Positions 34,770 through 43,400 of a DNA stretch of 64,000 nt are shown here, in pieces; positions within the stretch are counted from its first letter, which is position 1; each line of letters starts with the position of its first letter. A program made the translations under genes and the position numbers. Where the stretch lies: NCBI GenBank assembly GCA_949451605.1, contig CASTSB010000007.1, forward strand, positions 17,676 through 81,675, written 5' to 3'. The DNA is from an uncultured Bacilli bacterium. Lineage in GTDB: Bacteria; Bacillota_I; Bacilli_A; RF39; UBA660. Below the pieces are notes generated by a model. That model was given only the letters and a program-made list of their open reading frames with translations, searched no databases and was not told the DNA's origin.

Positions 34770-35634
34770 TGCTTTCCCATCTTCCATAAATACCACAAGG
34801 TAATACTAAATCACTATCTTTAATTGGTATCCCAACTTCTCCACATGATAATTTTCCAACATATTTAGAGTTAACAGTTAAATTCAAAATATTTTTTAAA
34901 ACATGAGAAGAAAGACCTGTTGTATAAGAATTAATTAAAAAGAATAAAGGATTATCAGATAATATTTGAGAGCAAATTGAAACTAAATAATTCAAATTTT
35001 TTTCAATGTCCCAAACTTCACCATTTGCACCTCTTCCATAACTAGGTGGATCCATAATAATAGCATCATATTTATTACCACGTCTAATTTCTCTTTGCAC
35101 AAATTTTACAACATCATCAACAATATATCTTATTTTATCTCCTTGATAACCACTATCGTTAACATTTTCTTTACACCAGTCCACCATACCACGAGAAGAA
35201 TCTACATGAGTAACACTTGCTCCTGCAGACAAACACACAACAGTAGCACCACCAGTATAAGCAAATAAGTTTAATACTTTAATACTTCTTTTACTATTCT
35301 TTATTTTATTAATCATAAAATCCCAATTTACAGCCTGTTCAGGAAAAAGACCAGTATGTTTAAATCCCATTTGCTTTATATTAAAAGTCAAATTATCATA
35401 CTTTATTTTCCAAGATGCAGGTGTTGATTTAATATTCTCCCAAGCTCCTCCACCTTTATTACTTCTGTGATATACAGCATTTACTTTATCTTTATATTTA
35501 TCAAGTAAATTACCATTATCCCAAACAATTTGAGGATCTGGTCTAAGTAAATAAATATCTCCCCATCTTTCAAACTTTTCACCACATGATGCATCTATAA
35601 GTTCATAATCTTTCCATTTATCTGCTAATAACAT
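34762..35634 (-). CDS. Class I SAM-dependent methyltransferase (RlmI-like)
   Basis: The 290-residue protein has a Rossmann methyltransferase core: VLNLFAYTGGATVVCLSAGASVTHVDSS (SAM site, about 130-157), a following KENVNDSGYQGDKIRYIVDD and the catalytic-type MDPPSYGRG. It is close to the COG1092 group that includes the 23S rRNA m5C methyltransferase RlmI, but lacks a clear PUA domain. An RNA target is supported by the translationally overlapped pseudouridine synthase gene. The ATG has a GGAGTGAAG ribosome site. Confidence 0.88.
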   Translation of the reverse strand: MLLADKWKDYELIDASCGEKFERWGDIYLLRPDPQIVWDNGNLLDKYKDKVNAVYHRSNKGGGAWENIKSTPASWKIKYDNLTFNIKQMGFKHTGLFPEQAVNWDFMINKIKNSKRSIKVLNLFAYTGGATVVCLSAGASVTHVDSSRGMVDWCKENVNDSGYQGDKIRYIVDDVVKFVQREIRRGNKYDAIIMDPPSYGRGANGEVWDIEKNLNYLVSICSQILSDNPLFFLINSYTTGLSSHVLKNILNLTVNSKYVGKLSCGEVGIPIKDSDLVLPCGIYGRWESNE

Positions 35635-35644
35635 AACTTCACTC

Positions 35645-36475
35645 CTATATTTTATTTTTCTTTTTTGTTTTACCTATTTCTTTATTAATAACTTTAATTG
35701 ATAGCAAAGAATATTCTTTAAGTTGAGAAAGCAATTGATTACTAGACTTTAAATCTAGTACTTTAGACATTTTATTAATATGATAAGTTATTTCTTCTTC
35801 ACCTACATTATTATTAAAAGATTTCTTTACTAATTCATAATTTTCATAAACAATATCAAAAACTCTATCTATTTCTTGTTCACTACAATTCTTACAAAGA
35901 TCGAGTATTTTTAATTGATATGCTATAAAACTATTTCTAACTAATAAATCACTTCTTTGATATTTAGATTCAAAAGTCTCATTACCATTTAATTCTTTAT
36001 CAAAAAGAAAAATTTCAAAGTCATCAACTATTTCTCCAAAAATCTCGAATTTATTACCTAATACATATGAACTTAATAACGATTCATTTATTTTATTTCT
36101 ATCATCAACATAAGTAAAATTTACATTATATAACTTTTCTCTAGATGAATTAATACTTAATTCTTTATAGTTTGAATAAATCTTTTCGTACATTTTTCTA
36201 TAATTCAACTCGTTCTCTCTAGATGCACTTTCTCTTCTTCTAAAAGTTTTTTTCCAATAATCACACATTTCAAAATCAAAAGCAGTAGGAAAAATCAAAA
36301 GCATTAGAGCTTTTTTTTGTTTATCATATTTATTTTTTGCATCTCTTGTAGCTGCATTCAACTCAACTTGATCATTATTCAAATCTAGTAATTTAAAATA
36401 AGCCTTTGAAAACTCTTCTAGCTTAACAAAATTATCTCTGCCAATTACCTCATCTATCAAATTCATATATAGCAT
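35645..36475 (-). CDS. Unknown soluble, mostly helical protein
   Basis: About 276 residues with no membrane segment, no signal and no motif that I recognise. Composition is charged and helical (for example LSQLKEYSLLSIKVINKEIGKTKKKNKI at the end, with a lysine tail). It lies 10 bases upstream of the methyltransferase gene and probably shares its transcript. GTG 36484 is part of the AGAGGTG ribosome site, so ATG 36475-36473 is preferred. Confidence 0.6.
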   Translation of the reverse strand: MLYMNLIDEVIGRDNFVKLEEFSKAYFKLLDLNNDQVELNAATRDAKNKYDKQKKALMLLIFPTAFDFEMCDYWKKTFRRRESASRENELNYRKMYEKIYSNYKELSINSSREKLYNVNFTYVDDRNKINESLLSSYVLGNKFEIFGEIVDDFEIFLFDKELNGNETFESKYQRSDLLVRNSFIAYQLKILDLCKNCSEQEIDRVFDIVYENYELVKKSFNNNVGEEEITYHINKMSKVLDLKSSNQLLSQLKEYSLLSIKVINKEIGKTKKKNKI

Positions 36476-36581
36476 AAAGCTCACCTCTTTTAGCAGTTGT
36501 ATTATATCATTAAATAAGTAAAAGAAAAAGCATTTAAGTAAAGAGCCTGTTTTTTTATCTTAAACTTCTGCAATTATATTA

Positions 36582-36615
36582 AAAAGGTGAAGCTGTGTAT
36601 TTCACATTTTCACCT
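36582..36615 (-). terminator. Intrinsic terminator
   Basis: On the minus strand AGGTGAA (36615-36609) pairs with TTCACCT (36592-36586), with an inner TGTG/CACA pair, followed by TTTTT. It ends the lipoprotein gene at 36634. Confidence 0.85.
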
Positions 36616-36633
36616 ATAAATTTAAAAATATTA

Positions 36634-37458
36634 TCAATTATTAACAGTAAATATTTTTGAATAAGTACTAAGAAGAGAAGAACCATTATATGCTAATATT
36701 CTTTTATAACTATCGGTTAATCCTCTATCTATATCCATTTTATACTTACAGCTTACATCTGCATATTTATAACACTCTTCACTATTTTCAATTAACATTC
36801 TAAAAAAAGTAGTTTCAGTTTTAATAAAAGTTGTACTACTTGATCCATTATAATTAAAATCAACTATTCGTCCACCATAATCCTCACTACTATATATTTT
36901 AATAACACTATCTAAATTATAATTTTGATTATTTTTACTTATATTAAATTGATAAACATTACCATCAGTTTTTAATACATAATATATTCCACTCTTAGAA
37001 TTAACACAAATTGCTTTTAAAATAGAGCTCTCACCTAGTAAAATTTTATACAAATTATATTCATCATCAGTCTGAGGAACTTCTGCATATAAAGGTATTC
37101 CTTCAGAAGCATTTAAATAATAAAACTTATTATCAACACCCTTCACAATATTTGCTCCATAAACTGCAGACACTTTAACAGGAATGTCAGCTTTTCTACA
37201 GTTCATATTATTAGAATAAAGTTTACTAAGACTTGTCTCAAATAAATTACCATTTTCTGTTATTAAATATGTTCCAGCATAAAATTTAACAGGATCTAAA
37301 ACTTGATCTTTAGAAAATAGCGTATCACACTTAAACTTACTACTTGCTAAAGTAAAACCACTATGCCTAATACTCCTTGTAGTAGATGCATATTTATAAC
37401 TACATCCACAACAAATTAAAACAAATAAAAAAAGTACTATATATTTTATTTTTTTCAT
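36634..37458 (-). CDS. Putative lipoprotein, unknown
   Basis: About 274 residues from ATG 37458, which lies 4 bases after an AGGTGG ribosome site; the ATG at 37491 is further upstream and lacks one. The start is a lipoprotein signal (IKYIVLFLFVLICCGC). The exported part is rich in Tyr, Ser and Lys and has repeated strand-like units such as GTYLITENGNLFETS and YYVLKTDGNVYQFN that suggest a beta-propeller or repeat fold. I do not recognise a family. Confidence 0.65.
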   Translation of the reverse strand: MKKIKYIVLFLFVLICCGCSYKYASTTRSIRHSGFTLASSKFKCDTLFSKDQVLDPVKFYAGTYLITENGNLFETSLSKLYSNNMNCRKADIPVKVSAVYGANIVKGVDNKFYYLNASEGIPLYAEVPQTDDEYNLYKILLGESSILKAICVNSKSGIYYVLKTDGNVYQFNISKNNQNYNLDSVIKIYSSEDYGGRIVDFNYNGSSSTTFIKTETTFFRMLIENSEECYKYADVSCKYKMDIDRGLTDSYKRILAYNGSSLLSTYSKIFTVNN

Positions 37459-37545
37459 AAAACCACCTATATTATAAATAAAATATATCATACTTTAATT
37501 AAATTTTAAAGAAGTTCTTCAAGGTATTATAAATCTCTAATACCT

Positions 37546-38349
37546 CTAAATTATCTTCACCAACATATTTACTAAGTACTGATTCAATACTTCCTGTTGA
37601 ATTTTTTTACCCAATTGCTTCTTCAAATCTTTTGTAACTATTTCAATACTTTCTATATCACTAATAAATTTACTTGATTCAATCTGCATAATTCCTAAAC
37701 ATCTTTTCTTAGAATCAATCTTAAATAAAATATTATCTAATTTTCTTTGAAAAGAATTTCTTTTACTATTGTGATAAATCATTAAGGAATAAACTGCAAG
37801 TTCTAGCCTCATATCACTTATATTGATATCATCTAAGTAGATTTTTCTAAGCTTAGTATACATAGTAATTATGTTATCTCTTCCTAAATATTTAGAAGTA
37901 TTATAACTCTTTTTCAAAACATCATTTTCTACTATAAACTTATACATAAATACAATTAATAACGTCCATATAATAAGTCGCAAATCCTCGCCACTTAAAA
38001 AGACTTCTTCTACTCTATTAATATAAAGATTATTTATAAAATAAGAAATAAATATTAAGAAAAGATAATAAAGTGTATTTTTATCATTCTTATTAAAAAA
38101 ATCAACCTCTTGAATATAAGTACTAAAAATAAAATCAAATATAAATAAAAATATATTTATTATAAAAATATTAGAAACAACCTCATTAATCCCATAACTA
38201 GAAAAAATAGAAGCATAAATTATCAATAAAAAAATAGAAAATATCCCATTATATAATCTACTTATTTTATACTTGTTTCTTAAAAGAAATAATATAAAAA
38301 ATGAAAGAAAACCTAAAAAGATATAAGTAATAAAACATAATAGATTCAT
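37546..38349 (-). CDS. Multi-pass membrane protein, unknown; possible frameshift near the end
   Basis: The 267-residue protein has about five membrane segments (1-140) and a cytosolic helical domain (145-267). I do not recognise it. Near the end an A7 run on the coding strand (37602-37608, GGT-AAA-AAA-A) precedes 18 codons to a TAG stop at 37546. In the -1 frame the same DNA stays open for 34 natural-looking residues (STGSIESVLSKYVGEDNLEV and on) to TAA 37501-37499. One base lost from the A run, or -1 slippage, would give this longer end. Confidence 0.6.
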   Translation of the reverse strand: MNLLCFITYIFLGFLSFFILFLLRNKYKISRLYNGIFSIFLLIIYASIFSSYGINEVVSNIFIINIFLFIFDFIFSTYIQEVDFFNKNDKNTLYYLFLIFISYFINNLYINRVEEVFLSGEDLRLIIWTLLIVFMYKFIVENDVLKKSYNTSKYLGRDNIITMYTKLRKIYLDDINISDMRLELAVYSLMIYHNSKRNSFQRKLDNILFKIDSKKRCLGIMQIESSKFISDIESIEIVTKDLKKQLGKKIQQEVLNQYLVNMLVKII

Positions 38350-38408
38350 ATAATCACCTCTAAATGTCTTTTATTATAATCGTTTTAGTAATTTTTAACA
38401 ATCATTAT

Positions 38409-38717
38409 TTAAAAATTATCTTTTGTATCTAATTGTTGTAATTTATTTTTTACTAAAAATACAACTTCCATAGAAGCATTTATTTTATTTAATACAATAA
38501 GTAAATCTTGAAGTTTTACCCTATCACTAACATTATCTAAAACATCATTTGCTTCATTATAAAGATTAAAACCATCTACATTATTTACTGAAATAAAATT
38601 CTCTATATAATTTTTTATATCTTGTAAGATAAATTCTTTTAAAGGATATTCATCCATTAAACACATGCCATAATATCCACCAACCAAATATCTAAATTGA
38701 TCTTTTAAAGTATTCAT
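38409..38717 (-). CDS. Small soluble protein, unknown
   Basis: A 102-residue acidic, helical protein with no motif that I recognise. It lies 59 bases upstream of the multi-pass membrane protein gene and 56 bases downstream of the signal peptidase gene, all facing left. A GGTGATAA ribosome site precedes the ATG. Confidence 0.55.
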   Translation of the reverse strand: MNTLKDQFRYLVGGYYGMCLMDEYPLKEFILQDIKNYIENFISVNNVDGFNLYNEANDVLDNVSDRVKLQDLLIVLNKINASMEVVFLVKNKLQQLDTKDNF

Positions 38718-38754
38718 AAATTATCACCTACCACTATAATATAAAATAAATCTT

Positions 38755-38792
38755 TATAATAAACAAGGATATGTTATTTACTAACATATCCT
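38755..38792 (-). terminator. Intrinsic terminator after the signal peptidase gene
   Basis: On the minus strand AGGATATGTT (38792-38783) pairs with AACATATCCT (38775-38766) around the stop codon, followed by a TTGTTTATT stretch rather than a pure T run. Confidence 0.6.
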
Positions 38793-40027
38793 CTAATTTT
38801 TACAAGTCTTTCAATCCTATCTAATTCAAATACATTTTTATTATCATAATTATTAGGAATTTTTTGCATAAAACTAATCAATAATTTTAATTGTTTTTTA
38901 CCATAAGAATCGTCTTTTTTTATACTTTTAAAATTATTATTTTTATCTATTAATATTTTATATTTCATTATTTTAAAAACACCATCAAAGAATTCTTCAT
39001 CATTATATAGTATGACATAACAAAGTATTTTCAAAAAGAAATATATTGGCATTTCATATAATCTATTTCTTAAATTGTCATATAATCCTACCTTATCTAG
39101 ATCGTAATCATAAATTTCTTTAAATGTCGGATGTTTTACTTGTTCTTCCAAATTATCATTATCAGAAATATTAACAATATTAACTAAAGTATAAACATAT
39201 TTATATTTTTCCAGCCACTTTTTATTAATCTTCGTTGTTTTTAAAGAATCATTCTTTACTCTTAATAAATTAACAATAAGTTCAATTAATTCCTTTTCTC
39301 TATCTTTTCTAGAATTATTTTCTTTAATTACAATTCGATTACTTTCAACATCTATTACTTCTTCACCTATAACTTCTAGTTCTTCTTCATATGCAACTTC
39401 TTCCTGAGACTTTTTCATTTTTTCAATATCTTCCATTGGAATTGAAACAGTAAGACCAGTTGACTTTTCTTCTCCCTTTTTTTTAGGACTACTAAAAACA
39501 TCTTCTGGTAAGACATCATAATGCCTTATGTTATTATTATCAATAACTTCTTCATCTAATAAATACTTTTTTATAAATTTATCAAAATTAATTAACAATA
39601 AAAATATAATAACAATAAATATTGCGGCGATAAGTTTAAATAAAAAACTAGGAGAAAAAATAAATATAACCTTTCCAATTACTGATTCCAATTTTACAGC
39701 ATCATCTTGTGTATTATTCGCATCACCTTGAGTAATAATTTCATTACCCTTTTTACTTATAAGTCTGTGAGTAACAACTTCTCCTCTTTTATCTACAAAA
39801 GAAACAACCTCATTCTCATTAACATCCTTTGTAACTTTTACAATAATAAAATCATTAACTTCAATTGTTCCTGTCATACTTGCAGTTTTAACTTTAAAAA
39901 AGCTATATCCAAAAACATTAGTATATTTATTACCAAGTATTTGAGTTGATACAAATGTATATAAAGTTAATGAAACAATAACTGTAAGTAAACTATAACC
40001 AATAACTTTTAAAATCTTCTTAATCAT
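38774..40027 (-). CDS. ER-type (SipW-like) signal peptidase I with long C-terminal extension
   Basis: Residues 1-150 are a signal peptidase of the ER/archaeal/SipW type: membrane segment (8-28), catalytic Ser50 in TASMTGTIEVNDF, His87 in VVTHRLIS where bacterial LepB has a Lys, and GDANNTQDDA (101-110) with the acidic residue; a second membrane segment follows (128-147). Residues 155-417 are a cytosolic, charged, helical extension absent from SipW. Known SipW enzymes cut TasA-like signals, and three such candidate substrates are encoded in this window. The ATG has a GAGGTATT ribosome site. Confidence 0.85.
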   Translation of the reverse strand: MIKKILKVIGYSLLTVIVSLTLYTFVSTQILGNKYTNVFGYSFFKVKTASMTGTIEVNDFIIVKVTKDVNENEVVSFVDKRGEVVTHRLISKKGNEIITQGDANNTQDDAVKLESVIGKVIFIFSPSFLFKLIAAIFIVIIFLLLINFDKFIKKYLLDEEVIDNNNIRHYDVLPEDVFSSPKKKGEEKSTGLTVSIPMEDIEKMKKSQEEVAYEEELEVIGEEVIDVESNRIVIKENNSRKDREKELIELIVNLLRVKNDSLKTTKINKKWLEKYKYVYTLVNIVNISDNDNLEEQVKHPTFKEIYDYDLDKVGLYDNLRNRLYEMPIYFFLKILCYVILYNDEEFFDGVFKIMKYKILIDKNNNFKSIKKDDSYGKKQLKLLISFMQKIPNNYDNKNVFELDRIERLVKIRGYVSK

Positions 40028-40061
40028 ACTAATACCTCTATTTATCCTATATCAAATTATA

Positions 40062-41009
40062 TCATAATTTCCATTTAGGTGGGTATATATATTCAATAGT
40101 TTTATTTTTTGAAACATATTTTTTCTTAATCTTAGTTCTATTAGATTTCAGATTTGGAATTTTTTCTCGACAATATTTATCTAATTCACAAAATATATTT
40201 TGACAATCAATTAGCTGTAATTTTCGATTTGGTAGACCAAAAAACTTAAGATTTAATCTTTCAAATTCACTATCTTGATGTTTATACATATACATTATAA
40301 TTTCTTCATAAGAATAATTACCTCTACTTATAAAACACTTATCTATTCCCCTTTTTGATCCAGGACCAACAACACAAAATTCATCTTCAGAGAAATTAAC
40401 CACTTCACTATAGTTAATATCAGTAATTAATTGATAAGCCATAAAGTCTCCAATTAAGGGATAAGACTTTATTATATTAAAAGCTTCTTTCATACTTTTA
40501 CTATTAACAATAGAATAATCAATATTATCTTCTATAAACATTTTATAAAGTAGTGCCAAATGATTATCATGCTTTCTATCATAACCAAATGCCTTGGTTG
40601 CACAAGAAATATAAGCATCATTATAAATTTTAATATTATGAGTAATCGCATTATTTAATAATTTAGAACATTTTCTAAAGTCAAAACTTTCTAATGTAAT
40701 ATCTCCAAATTCTAAGGTAATTAATTCCCAAGTAGATTCTTTATTAAATAACTTAAAAAGTATAATTCTAAAAATCATATCGCGATCACTATATTTTCTT
40801 CCATTATAAATAACATTTCTCAAAAGATATTGACTTACTCTATCATTAACTCTATAAGAATTGCAAAATTTATAGTTTTGCAATATTTCGTCTTTAGTCC
40901 AAGGAGCAGGTAATCCACTCTTCTTCTTATTAAATATATTTTGTCTTTCACACGCAAAATACCAATATAAATCGTAAATATTTTCTCTTTTTATTAATTC
41001 TTTCTTCAT
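40062..41009 (-). CDS. Homologue of the HMUDK helical / thymine-hypermodification pyrophosphorylase family
   Basis: The 315-residue protein has the pattern of the family annotated as 5-hmdU DNA kinase helical domain or alpha-glutamyl/putrescinyl thymine pyrophosphorylase: YWYFACERQNIF...GLPAPWTKDEILQNYKFCNSYR near the start, DRVSQYLLRNVIY, and a DNA-glycosylase-like SYPLIGDFMAYQLITDINYS with VGPGSKRGI. In phages these proteins take part in making hypermodified thymines in DNA. No other phage or modification gene is nearby, so the role here is open. The stop is TGA. Confidence 0.7.
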   Translation of the reverse strand: MKKELIKRENIYDLYWYFACERQNIFNKKKSGLPAPWTKDEILQNYKFCNSYRVNDRVSQYLLRNVIYNGRKYSDRDMIFRIILFKLFNKESTWELITLEFGDITLESFDFRKCSKLLNNAITHNIKIYNDAYISCATKAFGYDRKHDNHLALLYKMFIEDNIDYSIVNSKSMKEAFNIIKSYPLIGDFMAYQLITDINYSEVVNFSEDEFCVVGPGSKRGIDKCFISRGNYSYEEIIMYMYKHQDSEFERLNLKFFGLPNRKLQLIDCQNIFCELDKYCREKIPNLKSNRTKIKKKYVSKNKTIEYIYPPKWKL

Positions 41010-41082
41010 AATTATTCTCCTTTAAAAAAATTATTTTCAAAAATCTAATAAAAAGTCAAACATTTTTATAAAAATAAACAAA

Positions 41083-41106
41083 AAGAAAAAGGATAATAAA
41101 TTATCC
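41083..41106 (-). terminator. Intrinsic terminator
   Basis: On the minus strand GGATAAT (41106-41100) pairs with ATTATCC (41097-41091) and runs into TTTTTC-TTTTT. It overlaps the stop codon of the 41106 gene. Confidence 0.85.
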
Positions 41107-41891
41107 TATCTTCCTTGAGCTTTTGAAACTTCTGATGATAAGTCATAAAAACTTCCATCTTTTTTAGCAGCTATAGTAGTTACTCCACCGCCACCCATAG
41201 ATGTTGACATATTAGCAGTATAAAGTTTTATTACATCATTTACTCCTGCCGCAGTAGCTGAAACTGTAAAATCAGAGTTATTACTATAATTCATTACAAA
41301 ATATAAATTTCCTTTAGTATCTGTTTTTCTAACAAACATAGGTGTAAATTGAACTGTTCCATCACTCATTATATAAAATAATGTTATACCCATAGCATCT
41401 TGTCCGATACCACCAACAAAAGTATCTTTAATTTCTTTATTAAATCCAGTTATTTGATAAGTTTTAACTTCTGGAGCATAAGCAGATGCTGTAGATAAAG
41501 GACCAAACTTATTCCAATCTATTGTTAATGTAATACTTTTTTTATCAGTATTTATTTGCATTGCTAATCCATAGTTACCAGGAATATCAGATGGATCTGA
41601 GTAATTTGCACTACTATTTAAACATTTAGTAAGATCAAGTGGTTTAACTACATCATCTTGAACATTACTGTTTCCTACTTTATCATCACTACTATTTTTA
41701 TCTTTTTCCTTTTCTTTTTCTGATTCTTCATTTGGATTTTTTAAATTACTATCTCCAAATATTATCCCTTTGTCATAACAAATATAACCGGCCATCGCAA
41801 TAATTATAATTACTAAAATAGTTACTAATATTGCCATTCCTTTATTCTTTTTCTTTCCACTATTATCTTGAAAATTAAAATTATCTTCCAT
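41106..41891 (-). CDS. Membrane-anchored extracellular protein, unknown
   Basis: About 261 residues from ATG 41891, which follows AGGAGAG; GTG 41900 is less likely. It has a short cytosolic start, one membrane segment (AILVTILVIIIIAMAGYICY), a Glu/Lys/Asn-rich linker (EESEKEKEKDKNSSDD) and a globular extracellular domain with one Cys. The linker and topology resemble those of other envelope proteins in this window. I do not recognise the domain. Confidence 0.6.
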   Translation of the reverse strand: MEDNFNFQDNSGKKKNKGMAILVTILVIIIIAMAGYICYDKGIIFGDSNLKNPNEESEKEKEKDKNSSDDKVGNSNVQDDVVKPLDLTKCLNSSANYSDPSDIPGNYGLAMQINTDKKSITLTIDWNKFGPLSTASAYAPEVKTYQITGFNKEIKDTFVGGIGQDAMGITLFYIMSDGTVQFTPMFVRKTDTKGNLYFVMNYSNNSDFTVSATAAGVNDVIKLYTANMSTSMGGGGVTTIAAKKDGSFYDLSSEVSKAQGR

Positions 41892-41979
41892 AAAACACAC
41901 TCTCCTATCATCATAATAATAACCTATTTAATAAGAAATTTAAAGATTATTGGAAAACTTCTTAATATTGACAGTAAAG

Positions 41980-42810
41980 CTATTTTTTCTTTTTAAAAAA
42001 GCCGAATGGATCATCAAAGCCATCAAATACTCCAAAAAAGTCAGCTATTTCAAATTCATCTTCTAAACCAACTTCAGTATTTTTAATATTTGTTCTTTGT
42101 TTAATAAAAGGCTTAAACGCAGCTTCCTTCTTACCAGTATAAAGACTATATTTTACAAGTGTAAACATACTATTAGCTTTTTCTTCAAAATTATCATAAT
42201 CATCAAAAATACTACTTTTAATCTTTTCAATAATATATGGTTTATCCTCACTCGCAATCATACCAGGTTCTTTTTGACGTAGTTTTATTTCTGATAGCTT
42301 TTTATCAGTTTTCATTTTTGTATTATCATTAAAATATTCATAAACAATATTACCTACTAAAATATTGTAGACAGTATTTTTAATTTCTTTATCCATTCCA
42401 TATTTCAATTCAACAAAAGCATCATACTTATAATTGCTTTTCTTTGCTTTTTCAATTTCATCTTTATAAAAGTTTTTTAATACATATATTTCCATAGATG
42501 ATAAAAACAAACTTTTGCTTTCTAACTTTTTAATTTCATCATCAAGGAATTGTTGATTATTATTACACATCTTAATTAACATTTCATATTCTAAATAAAT
42601 ATTTTGATTATCATTTTGTTTAGTTTTTATAATATCATTATAATAATTTTTATTTCCAAATCTTACTAATTCTTCTAAAACATAAATTTCATATAGATTA
42701 AGACTAGTAGGATTATTTATATAATTATCTTCTTTTTGTTTTCTATACTCTTCATCATTCTTATATTTTTGCCATATTTCAAATATTTTTAATTGTTCTT
42801 CATCTGCCAT
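41980..42810 (-). CDS. Unknown soluble protein with a repeated EIYVL motif
   Basis: The 276-residue protein is charged and helical. Two segments resemble each other, NPTSLNLYEIYVLEELVRF (about 33-51) and ESKSLFLSSMEIYVLKNFY, which suggests an internal duplication. The C terminus is unusual: a Phe/Asp/Gly-rich tail (DFFGVFDGFDDPFGFF) ending in four lysines, possibly a docking tail. I do not recognise a family. A GGAGATAA ribosome site precedes the ATG. Confidence 0.6.
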   Translation of the reverse strand: MADEEQLKIFEIWQKYKNDEEYRKQKEDNYINNPTSLNLYEIYVLEELVRFGNKNYYNDIIKTKQNDNQNIYLEYEMLIKMCNNNQQFLDDEIKKLESKSLFLSSMEIYVLKNFYKDEIEKAKKSNYKYDAFVELKYGMDKEIKNTVYNILVGNIVYEYFNDNTKMKTDKKLSEIKLRQKEPGMIASEDKPYIIEKIKSSIFDDYDNFEEKANSMFTLVKYSLYTGKKEAAFKPFIKQRTNIKNTEVGLEDEFEIADFFGVFDGFDDPFGFFKKKK

Positions 42811-42844
42811 AATTATCTCCTATCTAACTAATACAATTATAACA

Positions 42845-42870
42845 CAAAAAAAGTTATCATTCAGATAACT
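42845..42870 (-). terminator. Minus-strand terminator without an annotated gene before it
   Basis: On the minus strand AGTTATC (42870-42864) pairs with GATAACT (42858-42852) followed by seven T residues. No minus-strand protein gene ends here: the next one upstream stops at 43668 and has its own terminator. Confidence 0.75.
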
Positions 42871-42955
42871 AATTATTATAATAATTTAAATAGTTTGCCA
42901 CTTCTTCTAATAAAATAAAAACTTTTACTCAATTTATTAGTAAATTTTTTTTGTT

Positions 42956-42984
42956 CTTATTGTGGATAATGCGAATAATATAAT
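42956..42984 (+). promoter_or_regulatory. Promoter of toxin unit 1
   Basis: TATAAT (42979-42984) is perfect; the -35 is weak (TTATTG 42957-42962, 16-base spacer). It faces the first toxin unit. Confidence 0.55.
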
Positions 42985-43038
42985 AGGAACATTTAATAAG
43001 TTGGGTGGAGCCTATCTTCTATGAAGGGAGGCGATAAT

Positions 43039-43122
43039 ATGAACAAGAAGGATTTTCTAATTCTATCTTTAGTAATAATTATTTTCCTTTTATTATTTTT
43101 ACTATTTATAGTTTTAATATAA
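43039..43122 (+). CDS. Small hydrophobic toxin-like peptide, copy 1
   Basis: A 27-residue peptide, MNKKDFLILS followed by an unbroken membrane helix ending FIVLI. It is a charged start plus one transmembrane segment, as in type I toxins (Fst, BsrG, TxpA, Hok), which insert in the membrane. A perfect GGGAGG ribosome site lies 6 bases before the ATG but is buried in a leader hairpin. The copy 2 peptide is identical at DNA level. Sequence identity to a named toxin family is not claimed. Confidence 0.75.
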   Translation: MNKKDFLILSLVIIIFLLLFLLFIVLI

Positions 43123-43199
43123 AAGAAATCCACCTAACTCAGCAATGATTTAGGTGGATACCAACATAATTGGGCAACACTCAACATGCGATTATTGAA
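43118..43199 (-). ncRNA. Predicted antisense antitoxin RNA, copy 1
   Basis: A minus-strand promoter TTGTCA (43234-43229), 17 bases, TAAAAA (43211-43206) points into the 3-prime part of the toxin mRNA. The hairpin 43159-43128 followed by TTCTTTT would end a transcript of about 80 nt, complementary to the toxin mRNA 3-prime end. This is the arrangement of Fst and BsrG type loci. Start and end are inferred. Confidence 0.55.
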
Positions 43200-43400
43200 T
43201 GTTCCTTTTTATTTTATGCAAGTTTCCTTGACAAATACATAATAACATATAAGTATAATAATATCAAGTTAGCATATTTGCTTAAATATTTTAATTTAAT
43301 TAATTCTCTTTTCGATTATATACTATATAATTCGTAATATATTTATAGGAACATTTAATAAGTTGGGTGGAGCCTATCTTCTATGAAGGGAGGCGATAAT

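Larger units (their letters stand above)
42984..43233 (+). repeat. Type I toxin-antitoxin unit, copy 1
   Basis: A 250-bp unit present twice in tandem (copy 2 at 43346-43594). It contains, in order, GGAACATTTAATAA (42986-42999), a leader GTTGGGTGG, a hairpin that hides the ribosome site (GCCTATCTTC/GAAGGGAGGC, about 43010-43032), a 27-codon hydrophobic peptide, a hairpin ATCCACCTAA/TTAGGTGGAT (43128-43137/43150-43159) and TTATTGAATGTTCC (43192-43205), which can pair with the 5-prime end. The unit ends in a conserved antisense promoter. The 857 bases between 42811 and 43667 hold these two units and little else. Confidence 0.8.

Noticed and set aside
40062..41009. A prophage around the hypermodification homologue
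   Set aside because: No integrase, terminase, capsid or tail gene and no att-like repeat is visible in the flanks.
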